This document shows positions 47,230 through 58,398 of a stretch of DNA of 64,000 bases, in pieces. The translations under genes and the position numbers were made by a program. The first letter of the stretch is position 1, and each line of letters opens with the position of its first letter. The notes under the pieces were generated by a model. It had not been told where the DNA came from. It ran no database searches and worked only from the letters and a program-made list of their open reading frames with translations. Location: assembly GCA_018343915.1 (NCBI GenBank), contig JABRWF010000006.1, positions 4,116,904-4,180,903 on the forward strand, given 5' to 3'. This stretch comes from Agroathelia rolfsii (taxonomy: Eukaryota > Basidiomycota > Agaricomycetes > Amylocorticiales > Amylocorticiaceae).

Positions 47230-48199
47230 TAAAAGACAACTAACTTACTTGTTTGAAAAGTTAATAGTCTATGGTGTTATAGGTTTAAAGGCAATAAAAC
47301 CTATTTGTGAAAGCAATTAGTAACTCTGTTACACCTAAGTTAAGACTGTAGCTGGTGTCTCTTTGAGACTACCTACTTGTTTTCCCTTTAGGAAAGGCTT
47401 ATTATCTTATAGTAGACTTAGTAAGTCTGTTGGTGAAGTTAGTACTCTAGGAGCTAGTCTTGTAGACTATTTAACTCACTATTTTCAAGTGAAATAACTT
47501 GTCATTTCCAGCCAAATTTGCTGATGCTTATATAATACAAAATATTCTAATTTCTATAAGATTAGTAAGCCAATCCTATACTTATCTAATCCGCTTAGTA
47601 AGAAGAATTGCTTACAAATCAGTTTATAAATCAGCTTAGTAATATTCCTATTTGCTGAATAATATGCTTGGTAAGCAATCTGTATGCTTAGTAAGTAATT
47701 TGTATAGTATTAGTAAGTGAAAATGTCTATTGATCTCAATATCCTATTATTAGATCTGTATTAGTAATATTTTATAAATATTACTAATATTATGAATTTG
47801 CTTAGTAAATATTTTGGTGATTTATAAGCAAGGATCTAGGGCATGAAAAATCAATTAGTAATATTCACAATGATTATTTAGAAATGAATATTTAAATGGA
47901 ATTGTTTAATATTTATGAAAAGATATTTATAAATGATAAAGTCAAGTGACTTCAGATATGATAATCTTATCTCTGATAAGATTAGATATAATGAAATATT
48001 GAAAATATTAAATAAAAGAATATATGCATATTATTTCAATGAATATATGCATGTAAAGAATTGTTAATATCTCAACAATGAACAGTTGTAAAATCATGAA
48101 ATAAATAATCATGTATGATATGATGTTAGATGATTATTTGAAGTATTCATTGGAATTATTAGAAAGATATGAAGCTTGTAAATATTCAATCTTTCAACA
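47230..48199 (-). mobile_element. LTR-like repeat, subtype B, minus orientation
   Basis: Reverse complement of 45892-46920 over most of its length, with the minus-strand start TGTTGAAAGATTG at 48199. The left limit is uncertain. Confidence 0.6.
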
Positions 48200-48949
48200 A
48201 TATCAATTGATGCTATCATATGGATAGGGGATTTTGTGGCATGCTTCAATAGGCATCAATATACTATTCTGGAGCCTTATGATAAAGGTGGCTATATGGC
48301 ATTTGGTCCTCGCAATATCTTGGATGATTTTCCAGCATTGGCTGCAATTAGTTAGGCTTAGCAAACCTGGGACATGTAATTTCAATTAGCTGTGAAATAC
48401 AAAATGGATTGTAGTTATATACTGTTACTTGCCTACATCAGCAAAATTACATAGCACTTTTCAACTTTTAACTTTCAACTTTTTATACATTTTATACATT
48501 TTTGCAACTTTTAGGTCATTTCTAGGGGTAGACTCCTAGAATCTCCTTGTCAAAAATAAACTTAGATTTTTTGTTTTTTTTAAGCAACTCTACATATATA
48601 GTTTTTAATGCTTTTTACAACTTTATTAAGCTTTTTGAAGTAAACTCATTGCAACAAACAAAAAACAACAACTTAATAACAGAGCAGCTCAATAACAGAC
48701 AAGGGCTCAAAAATAGACAGCAGCTGAGAAATAGATGGCAGCTTGAGCCAAAATGGCAATCTATAGTTACCATCTATGCAAGTACTCCCTCTAGTTGCAA
48801 TATATGCCTCTCAATGCAAACATTGTCCCTAATGCCCCTGAACATGTCCTACAACGGCTCTAAGCCTTATGCAAATACTCACACTCAAGAATATGATGTG
48901 GCGGGATACAGTTGCTCAAGGGAGGACTACAACAGGAGGAGGACTATGG

Positions 48950-49290
48950 TGTAAAGGGGCATAATTACTCAAGGGAAAGCGCGGCATAGGGAGAGTGGTG
49001 CAGAGGGATATGGTCACTCAAGGGGGCATAGTTGCTTACACGGGCATGGTAGCTCAAGAGAAAGTGCAGCATGGAGAGAGACTGGCACTGTCACTCAATA
49101 GGGAATTGTTGCTCACCCGGGCATAGTGGCTCCAGGGAAAGCGCAATGCAGGAAGAGACTAGCCCAGGGGGACATACTCACTCAAGGGGCCAAAGTTACT
49201 CACGTGGGGACAGTGGCCCGAGGGAAAGCACAGCACAGGGGGAGACTGGCGTGAGGGGACACAGTTGCTCAAGTGGGCATAGCCATCTGT
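48950..49290. repeat. minisatellite array in left inverted repeat
   Basis: Irregular tandem units built from 'gcatagttgctcaaggga', 'aagcgcagcat' and 'gagactggc'. The corresponding array in the right arm is 54280-54720. Confidence 0.6.
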
Positions 49291-49660
49291 ACTTGATATC
49301 TATACAGGCACTTGCTTTAGTTACAATCTCATTCTCAAAGAGTGAGAGACCTTCATTGAATATATGCTTATCTATTGAGGAAGCTCGGGCCTGAACAACT
49401 ATGCAGTCCATGTCCTCCTGAGATAGATAGCCCTTCTCGTTCAAGATTGTGATCTGCTCAGATTTGCCGGTGCCTTTATTGGCAGTAGAGACCTTTATGA
49501 CACTGTTAGCGTCAATCTTGAAGGTGACCTCAATCTGAGAAATACCACAAAGAGCGGAAGGAATGCCGTTGAGCTCAAACTTGCCAAGCAGGTTGTTATC
49601 CTTAGTCAGCAAATGCTTGCCCTTAAGGACCTGGATGAAGACGGCAGCCTAGCTATCGGC
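49196..49660 (-). pseudogene. captured HSP70/BiP substrate-binding-domain fragment, left arm
   Basis: The minus-strand frame reads [17 protein letters not shown], then [21 protein letters not shown] and [11 protein letters not shown], which is the beta-sandwich part of the HSP70 substrate-binding domain, nearest to ER BiP/Kar2. The upstream piece [13 protein letters not shown] is also present, and part of it is repeated as about 90-bp units up to 49860. No ATPase domain is attached. The host gene is not in this window. Confidence 0.75.
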
Positions 49661-49859
49661 CATGGCAGAGAAAATGAAGACCTGTGATTTTTTTCTTGGG
49701 AATGCCCACCGTTGAAGATGTGGATGAAGATGGCGGCCCAGCTATCCAATGCGGTAGAGAAAATGAAGATTTGCAACGTCTTTGTGGGAAAGGCCTACCC
49801 TTAAAGACTTGGATGAATACAATGCCCTAGCTGTCGGCCATGGTGGAGAAAATGAAAAT

Positions 49860-50095
49860 TTGCAACTAGCATTAGTGACTATACCAAGAACACATTCCAC
49901 ACAAATACACAGAATACAGTCTTTGAAGCTAAGCATCTCATGGATTACAAGATGGATGACCCTAATATCAAGCATGATATCAAGCACTGGCCCTTTAAGG
50001 TTATTGAGAAGAACAGAAAGCCTTCTATCCAGGTCAAATACCACAGCAACATCTGTGACTTTACCTCCAAGGAAAGTGGTTGATCACTGACTAAT
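49860..50095 (+). pseudogene. captured HSP70/BiP ATPase-domain fragment, left arm
   Basis: The plus-strand frame gives KNTFHTNTQNTVFEAKHLMDYKMDD, split here into KNTFHTN, NTVFEAKHLMD and DIKHWPFKVIEKNRKPSIQV, the segment of the HSP70 nucleotide-binding domain around the VFDAKRLIGR and KHWPF motifs. It lies in the opposite orientation to the neighbouring substrate-binding fragment, so the capture was rearranged. Confidence 0.7.
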
Positions 50096-50165
50096 GCTAG
50101 TCAAAAAAGTAACATAGCATTGGTAACTATGCCAAGAACACATTCCACACAAGCGTACAAATGAG

Positions 50166-52695
50166 CTATGTGCAAAGGTTGATAGCATTGAACAAGGCAA
50201 TATTGGATGGTTTTTGTTCAAGATCCAATACAAATGCCTTGTCAATAAGTCATTAGCAGAATGGGAAAACAAAAGGGAGTACAAGGTATGGTACAGGGAC
50301 CCACTAATGGTTGCTGAGCAATGGATATCAAACAAGGAATTTGCAAATGAAATTGATTGGGCTCCCAAAAGTATTTTCAATGCAAATGGTCATTGCGTTT
50401 ACACCAATCTTGCAAGTGGAAATTGGATGTAGAATCAAGCAGTATCAGCAATCATCAAACTTTATGACCACATAATCTAATTATAATTATTCTTTAGAAT
50501 ATCTTTACATGGGATGAAGCTACCCATAGTGCCGTATTTGTGCCCATTATCTTAGGGAGCAATAAAACCACAACTTCCATCGCAACCGGCCAAAATGAGT
50601 ATTATCCACTCTACTTGTCTCTGGGAAATGTTCATAACTCTACTTGCCAAGCTCACCGTAACGCAATCACGCCTATAGCATTCCTGGCTATCCCGAAGAG
50701 CAACTAAATATTATCAATTATATAACTATTCTCTAAAATTTCCATTTCAGCCAAGAGAGAGTATGCAAACTCATTAGATTAGCCCAATTTTTGTTGCCAA
50801 TTATTCTATATGTCTCTACATTGCATTTTACTCCTTCTTTAGCCTTTTATGTCATCTCCACGTGTAAACATGTGTACTGATGGTCACTACCATACAGTCA
50901 TATATGGAATTGGGCCTTAAATTGCGGATTATCCCAAACAAGCACTTCTGTCTTACATTGTTCAGGGATGGTGTGGCAAGTAAGATGATACAACTTGATA
51001 TCATAGCATATTTCTAATCCCCTTTCACAGATGCTTTACTCAAGCAAATAACCTTGATGCTAGTGGTTCATATCAAAACCACAAGCATACAGCAATTATT
51101 TGACAGGTACTGTCTGAGAAAGATGTCTAGGATAAGTTTAGTGTTGTTAGCACCGTTCTAGTACGTATTTTTTTCTCATATATATTTGCTTCACCAATTT
51201 GACTGTACAACTCCAGCCATTCACAGCCCATTTCCCCTGCGCCGACATCTACAAACTTTTAGCTCCTGACCTCCTGTATTAGATTATCGAGGGCGCTTTC
51301 AAGAACCACATAGTCCAATGGATTTGCAACTATATCAGACTTGAGTATAGAGGCAATGCAAATCAAATTCTTGCCAATATTAATTGCCAGTTCACCCCTT
51401 TATCTACATTTCAGAGTTATATATATTTTTTTAACTAACCAAGACTCTCAGTATTGCAGTAGTGCCATAATTCCCTGGACTTGGGTAATTTTATGAGGGT
51501 TGCAATTTTAAGCAATGGATAGGAAATGACTCAAAAGTATTAATGAAGGTATTATCTTTGTTGCCTTGAAGCTAACTACATAACATTGATAGCTCAACAA
51601 CAATATCAGCTGTACCTCACAGCAATTGTTGGCTATGTGCTAAACAACATGGTTAAAGTACTTTTTGCATTTCTCAACTTTTGTTATCTTGTTTGTTGTT
51701 TGACAATTAATCACAACTCACTGGTAGCCATTGATAGTGCCTTCAAGCAATAACATAAGTATTGTGACATATTTCTAGAGCATCGTGCCTGTAAAGGTTT
51801 TTTGTTGCCACGACAGCATGCATTAATGCATTATTATCACTTCATCCAACAGTTTGGCTTGCTAAACAGTTTCTGCTCATTGATCACCAAGTCAAAACAT
51901 ATTGAAGCAGTCAAGGAACCTTATTGACAATCCAACAAATACAATGTACTTGGTTAGATACTCCTCACTAACCAACGACGGGATAAACTCCATTGTGCAT
52001 ATATCAAGTTCACTACTCATCTTGCATCCCTGGATCCTACTTGCACTAATTTGCTCAGCTCCAATACCAATAACAAAGAAGGCCCTTGCACTACACCAAG
52101 GGTTATAAATAGGGTCAAGCTGTGTGACTCAGAAGGTAAGTCCTATCATATGCATAATTTAGTTTAGTTACTAATGAGTATTAATGTAGCTAGGCGCTAT
52201 GCTAAGGATTTGAATGTTTTAGTGAAGCAAACTAGCCTTGCTGATCTACCATTGCTTATACAACAATATCTCCATAGACTAGAGCATCCTGATAAAGATG
52301 TTGATGATGTGCATATACAAAGGCTACCTAAAGTTGAGGGCAAGATTTGTATTTTTGAATCTGCAATTGCAGAGTTTTATGCGCTAAGCAATTTATGTGG
52401 AATTAGGGGGACACATTGTAAATATATTTGTGCCAGTCCATCATGGGCAAAGGGTCAAGGTAGATTCAATACTGCTTTGATATCAACTCAGCCTCATTTG
52501 CAAGGATTTGCAGCACTAGATGTGGCTCATATCCGTCTATTTTTTAGAATCAAACACAAGAATCAAACATATTCCCTTACTCCGGGAACATGCACGATAC
52601 CAAGATCACTGATGGATTTTGACTCATTGGATGCATTCAATATATTTTTTGTTAATAAATACATACACCACTATGCGTTTGAAATAGCATACTAA
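50166..52695 (+). pseudogene. Plavaka-type transposase remnant
   Basis: Plus-strand pieces in family order: EFANEIDWAPKSIFNANGHC, then VFVPIILGSNKT and YPLYLSLGNVHNST near 50.5 kb. Next comes CADIYKLLAPDLLY with GAFKNHIVQW near 51.3 kb, then LPRQHALMHYYHFIQQFG and SLITKSKHIEAVKEP near 51.8 kb, and finally an open 173-codon C-terminal frame (52174-52695). These match the layout of Plavaka/CxC-type transposases of Agaricomycetes. Multiple frame changes and stops (some probably introns) separate them. Confidence 0.7.
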
Positions 52696-53289
52696 TTGTA
52701 ATATACTATTTTTGTGATAATTTTTTACCGTTGTTGACTTTGGCTGTGGCAAAAACTTGAGGCAAAATAGTTCCAGAATATTCTCAGCTTCAAACCACCA
52801 GAATCAAGCCGCATCTCTCTGTCACATCCCTTTGCCAAGTCTCCCCTACTTGTTATGCTGCATACTCTCTACAAGCTCAAAACCAAGATAAGAACACTGA
52901 ATATAGTTTCCACTTGGATATATTAGGTGTTTGAGCAATCCGACCATACATGTGGGCCAGTTTTGGCTTTAGGTTGACACGAGTCTATAGTGCATCTTCA
53001 GTAATTGACCTCAGTCAAATTTAACAGCAGGATATGCACTGGTATAGAAAGAAATAAGCTATGTGGGATGCAAATTTTAGTAAACGACAAGCAGTAGTGT
53101 AAAGGTTGACCATTCTATTTCTAAAAATTGTACGTACTCACAGCTACTGTGTTAATCCAGGTCTTTAAAGGTGAGCTTTCCGAAGAAGCCTTGGATTTTT
53201 TCTACTATGTCCAACAGTCAGGCCGCCGTGTTAATCCACATCTTCAAAGGTAAGCTTTCCCCACAAAAAAGACTCTTAGTATCAAAGAC
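52696..53289. other. 3' region of transposase remnant
   Basis: No readable frame before the right inverted repeat begins. Confidence 0.4.
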
Positions 53290-53399
53290 CGTGTTTTGTA
53301 TGCTTGTGTAAAATGTGTTCTTGGCATAGTCACCAATGCTATGTTACTTTTTTTGACTAGCATTAGTCAGTGTTCAACCGCTTTCCTTCCTCAAGGGTG

Positions 53400-53700
53400 A
53401 AGTTATGGACATTGTTGTGGTATTTAACCTGGATAGAAGGCTTCCTGTCCTTCTTAATCACCTTGAAGGGCTAGTGCTTAGGGCAGTGCTTGATATTATG
53501 CTTGATGTTGGGGTCATCCATCTTGTGACCCATGAGATGCTTAGTGTCAAAGACCGTATTCTGTACATTTGTGTGGAATATGTTCTTGGTATAGTCACTA
53601 ATGCTAGTTGCAAATTTTCATTTTCTCTACCATGGCCGACAGCTAGGGTGTCGTGTTCATCCAAGTCTTTAAGGGTAGGCCTTTCACACAAAGACATCGC
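53400..53700 (-). pseudogene. captured HSP70/BiP ATPase-domain fragment, right arm
   Basis: Inverted copy of the 49860-50095 fragment. Plus-strand bases near 53570-53590 mirror the sequence that reads KNTFHTN in the left arm. Confidence 0.65.
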
Positions 53701-53919
53701 AAATCTTCATTTTCTCTACTGCATTGGACAGCTGGGCTGCCGTCTTGATCCACATCTTCAACAGTGAGCATTCCCAATAAAAAAATCACAGATCTTCATT
53801 CTGTCCACCGCGTCCAACAGCTGGGCCACCATCTTCATCCACATCTTCAACAGTGGGCATTTCTAAGAAAAAAATCATAGATCTTCATTTTCTCTGCCAT
53901 GGCTAATAGCTAGGCCGCC

Positions 53920-54279
53920 GTCTTCATCCAGGTCCTTAAGGGCAAGCATTTGCTAACCAAGGACAACAACCTGCTTGGCAAGTTTGAGCTCAATGGCATT
54001 CCTACTGCTCTTCGTGGTATTCCTCAGATTGAGGTCACCTTCAAGATTGACACTAACAGTATTATAAAGGTCTCCACTGCCGATAAAGGCACTGGCAAAT
54101 CTGAGCAGATCACAATCTCAAACAAGAAGGGCCGTCTGTCTTGGGAGGACATAAACTGCACGGTTGCTCAGGCCCAAGCTTCCTCAATAGATAAGTATAT
54201 ATTCAATAAAGGTCTCTTGCTCTTTGAGAATGAGATTGTAACTAAAGCAAGTGCCTGTATAGATATCAAGCACAGATAG
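53920..54279 (+). pseudogene. captured HSP70/BiP substrate-binding-domain fragment, right arm
   Basis: Reads [41 protein letters not shown] and [15 protein letters not shown]. Slightly closer to the normal HSP70 sequence than the left copy. Same inverted context with the minisatellite. Confidence 0.75.
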
Positions 54280-54720
54280 CTGTGCCTCCTTAAGCAACTG
54301 TGTCCCCTTATGCCAGTCTTCCCCTGTGCTGTGCTTTCCCTTAAGCCACTGTCCCTGCGTAAGTGACTTTAGCCCCTTGAGTGAGTATGTCCCTCTGGGC
54401 TAGTCTCTTCCTGCATTGCGCTTTCCCTGGAGCCACTATGCCTGGGTGAGCAATAATTCCCCATTGAGTGACAGTGCTAGTCTCCCCCCGTGCCACACTT
54501 TCCCTTGAGCAACCACGCCTACATAAGCAACTTTGGCCCCTTAAGTGACCATGTCCCCTCGTATCAGTCTCCCTCCATGCTGCGCTTTCCCTTAAGCCAC
54601 CATGCCTGTGTGAGCAACCATGCCCCCTTAAGTGACCGTATCCCCCCACGCCACTCTCCCTATGCCATGCTTTCCTTTGAGTAATCATGCCCTTTTGCAC
54701 CACAGTCCTCCCCCTGTTGT
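54280..54720. repeat. minisatellite array in right inverted repeat
   Basis: Reverse complement of the left array, with several more units. Confidence 0.6.
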
Positions 54721-55224
54721 GGTCCTCCCTTGAGCAACTGTATCCTGCCACATCATATTCTTGAGTGTGAGCATTTGCATAAGGCTCAGAGCCGTTGTAG
54801 GACATGTTCAGGGGCATTAGGGACAATGTTTGCATTGAGAGGTGTATATTGCAACTAGAGGGAGTGCTTGTATAGATGGCAACTATAGATTGCCGTTTTG
54901 GCTCAAGCTGCCATCTATTTCTCAGCTACTGTCTATTTTTGAGCCCTTGTCTGTTATTAAGCCGCTCTGTTATTAAGTTGTTGTTTTTTGTTTGTTGCAA
55001 TGAGTTTACTTCAAAAAGCTTAATAAAGTTGTAAAAAGCATTAAAAACTATATATGTAGAGTTGCTTAAAAAAAACAAAAAATCTAAGTTTATTTTTGAC
55101 AAGGAGATTCTAGGAGTCTACCCCTAGAAACGACCTAAAAGTTGCAAAAATGTATAAAATGTATAAAAAGTTGAAAGTTAAAAGTTGAAAAGTGCCATGT
55201 AATTTTGCTGATGCCCTTTGGCTC

Positions 55225-56477
55225 GAGATTTATTTCAACCACCCCCTAACCCCTTGAACATAAAGATCTCTTGGACTAGCATTTGCTTGACCGTGGCCAA
55301 GGGAAAGTAAATAGCTATTCCATGTTGCCTGCTATGCAGCCGCATCTGCATTAATGCGGTCCAGGAATAAATAGTGTAAGAGCTAGAGGTGCGAGTCAAG
55401 GTCAACGTTTAGTCCATGATGTATTTCAAGTTCATGGAAGAAAGCTTTCCATTTTGCACCGAATCCACAAGTGACATTGGCCCACAGGCGCTCAATGCAA
55501 ACATTGTGAACACTCCTAGATATATAGTCAGATGCCATAGCAGCAGGAGAAACTATGGTTCATCTTACCAACCCCAGATATAAGACCCTCGCCTGATGCC
55601 AAATAATCTTTCCATAACCCCGGCAACAAGTACATTCTCCCCACCATGATCACCGCGAACGCGACTAGGATACCCAAATACAGCAGTGATATCATCAAAG
55701 AGCTCTAAGACAGTATTTGCTCGGTTGTTATTGCTGACACAAATACCCAGGAGAAAGCGGGAATATCCATCTATAAATGCATGGACGACAATTTTCCAGC
55801 GTATATGGCCTGAGAAATGAGACAATCAGAAGAATATTTGTGAATCAAATCATATTTGTACCATGTTGCCCATCATGGTGCCAGAGACTATTAGGACCAG
55901 GAACAGAATATATGCGCCGCTCTATATGCCGAGCCCCAAATGCTTGAGGCGCCGGACCAAGAACCCGTGTATAAGACTCTACAATACGGCGACGTGGCAC
56001 GCGCTCTCCAAGTTGGAGAAGGTACCCATCTATCATGCGACGACCAAACATCGGAAACTGATCATGAATATCAAGTACAAGAGAATCCAATTGATCGTCA
56101 GATAAGGTAAACAGGTCGCTAGATCGTCCAGAAGAATATATACGCTAGGTTGAGCCGTCTTCTGTAATCCCCTCTGTATAAACTGGAGGGCCCGGAGTGG
56201 ATAGTCCGTATTCTAGGAGTCGCCGGCGTATAGTCCAAGTAGAGCATTTGTATATGGCAGCAATTTGCTTATGAGTAGTCCTTCCTGATCGCAGTGCTGC
56301 AAAATGCTCCGACGAGATTTGGACAAGCGGCCTGCCAGCATCACCTATTGATTCTCGAGCTTCAAGGTCAGGGGCCGGTATAGAAGGCGGATCCGCAAAG
56401 GTATTGTGGGCATTTTCAAGCGATTGAATCATGCAAAGAACACTGTTATGGAGTGTTGACCAATCTTCGGGAGGCAA
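55225..56477 (-). pseudogene. integrase-catalytic-domain (rve) gene, decayed
   Basis: Minus-strand gene with an N-terminal helix-turn-helix region (TTHKQIAAIYKCSTWTIRRR), a middle block (GRRMIDGYLLQLGERVPRRR) and PGPNSLWHHDGQHG. The rve-type catalytic core follows (VVHAFIDGYSRFLLGI, SRVRGDHGGENVLV with the DHG...EN acidic residues, GSYIWG) and then RLWANVTCGFGAKW. Two GT-AG introns can be read, near 55860-55810 and 55570-55515. Three in-frame TAG codons interrupt it: at 56145-56147 and twice in the C-terminal 100 codons, the latter two where Trp is expected. This belongs to the large fungal family annotated as integrase catalytic domain proteins. It directly abuts the Plavaka-like element. 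Confidence 0.75.
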
Positions 56478-57260
56478 AAATGCGGCATGCTACCATTCTT
56501 GTGTTTAATACAGAAGGAGAGGCCCTAGAATACCAGGACCAGCTTACAATACTTGTATTTTGTAGAAATTCTAAGCACCTATGCATTTACTCGTTTAATT
56601 GAGCTTGATTGCCATGCTGAGTGTGCAGACTGACATGGACTTGGGATCCCAGACGCTGATACAGAGTATGAATGTTTGCAATGATCGAGGATGTGCCAGT
56701 TCGAGGCATATGTCTCTACAAATGCGGTACTGGCGGAGGGAGAAGATTGAAGTGTGCGCAAAAGATACACATGCTGCCAGCAGGATTGAACGCAAGAGAA
56801 TTTAGACTATGTAATAATAAAAGTGGCTTTGTACCAAAAGGCTCTTGGTAAGCGGAACTGCGAGAATTGACGTAAAGAGGCAGCAAACTTACAGCCAGAC
56901 TCCAAGCCGCCAAGCCTCAAGAAGCTGAAAGTATTTCTGCAATGTACACTATTCTGTAGCCTCGGGGTCCAGAGTCGAAGATAGCCTGCGCTAATTGCAG
57001 GTCTTTACTTAGTAAGGAGGCAACTGGGCAGCTTTCAACAGAATATCTGTTTAAAGCAGTATGGCGGACTTGGTGCTGGCTCCAGGAGAGATCTTTGGTG
57101 CCGCAGGCACGCGGTCGCTGTGTGGGTGCCATACTGCATGTTGTCAATTGATGTATGGATTTTTTATTTTTGCAGTCCATCATGATTTCCGCGCGGCGCA
57201 TATCCATACGGATATTTGCTTCCGGCACTCCCTAGCGCCAGCTTCCCCTCACTTCTCGTA
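56478..57260. other. upstream of integrase pseudogene, no firm gene
   Basis: Frames of 103 (minus, 57228-56917) and 69 codons (plus, 57061-57270) overlap each other; neither is recognised. Possibly part of the same mobile unit as the integrase. Confidence 0.4.
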
Positions 57261-58398
57261 TTGGGCTTGAAAATTCAAATCCTGGATACACAAGCTTGAA
57301 TCCTATGAAATCCTAAATATTGCAATACATAACCTAGGATTACAATCCATAGGTGATCCGGCTGATTATACACGTGCGACGGGGCATATAAGTACAAAAT
57401 GCGGCTTTTGAGGCCATAACTCCTAATGTTTAAAGCGTAGTAGTAAATAAGATAGTGGAAATGGAGCGGGTTTTTTAAGCATTAAGTGCAGCGCAGAACA
57501 ATATCACTACGCCCGGACTATCGCGGGCTGGAGCCTTCGGATGCCCATCCGATCCGCTAATGCTTATTTTGCTAAGTATAATGTATATCCGGCTAAGCGT
57601 AGTGCTTAACTTTTAGTGCTATAATTTTGTTCGCTGGGGTCCCTCATACTCATAAGGCTCAGGAGTTGTAATCTTGATGTATAACTACTTGCATAGCTCA
57701 TTATCATTGATTTTCTTGACCATTCCTATCACATCTATACTATCATCTTTACATGCAGACATAAGTACGAGTAGGAGTACTACCGCAATGCACGCGCGAC
57801 GCGTGTACCAACACTTACGCATCAGCATGATGCAGCATGTCGTGTTTGCCGTGCACGCTTTCGGCACCGCAAAACAATCACGGTGCTTTTTCTTCGCGCG
57901 GCAGACGCCAGGCCCCAGCACTGGACGCAGTACTGGACAGTTAGATTCCGATTCCAACTGGACAGCTGCATGCCCGTCGTGTTACCAAGTCTCAGCGCGA
58001 GTGACCGTGTGGCATTATGGAAAGTGTTTCGAAGGATTTGGATATTTTGGCGGCTGTGGATGGAAGATGTTTGTAGAGCATGATTTTCTTTTCTTTTCTT
58101 TTTCCCTTACGTTTCCGACTGTGTCCGTCGCTGCGTCCTAGGCACTGACTTCATATATGCTGTGCACATTTTTCACCAGACACCACCTACCCCACTCATC
58201 TTCATTTTCACGCTTTAGTTACCTACCAGCAGTTTTCTCCCAGAGCCAGGATATTTCCTGGAGTCCGGTTTGCCTTAGTAGCATGATAGGACTATAAATA
58301 AATTAATCGAAAAAAAATCGGTCTCACGTGACTCTAAGTGGCGCGTCGTTGCAAATTGGTAGCTGAGCAATTTGCTCCTTTTCCCTGATCATGCAACC
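57261..58398. other. repeat-like spacer before HNH gene
   Basis: 57480-57640 is GC-skewed and repeat-like with alternating 'gctaagcgtagtgctta' motifs. A 155-codon plus frame (57674-58141) and a 90-codon minus frame overlap completely; neither has known resemblance. The last 200 bp should hold the promoter of the HNH gene. Confidence 0.45.

Larger units (their letters stand above)
48436..55213 (+). mobile_element. Plavaka-like DNA transposon with long terminal inverted repeats
   Basis: About 6.8 kb bounded by inverted CATCAGCAAAATTACAT. The left inverted repeat extends at least to 50165 (1.7 kb) and the right one from about 53290 (1.9 kb). Between them is a decayed transposase of the Plavaka type. 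Both arms carry fragments of an HSP70/BiP gene and a short-period repeat array. No target-site duplication was evident at the ends I chose. The whole is inactive by its many stops. Confidence 0.65.

Noticed and set aside
57674..58141. 155-codon plus frame and overlapping 90-codon minus frame
   Set aside because: No family resemblance, no splice partners and complete mutual overlap; probably chance.
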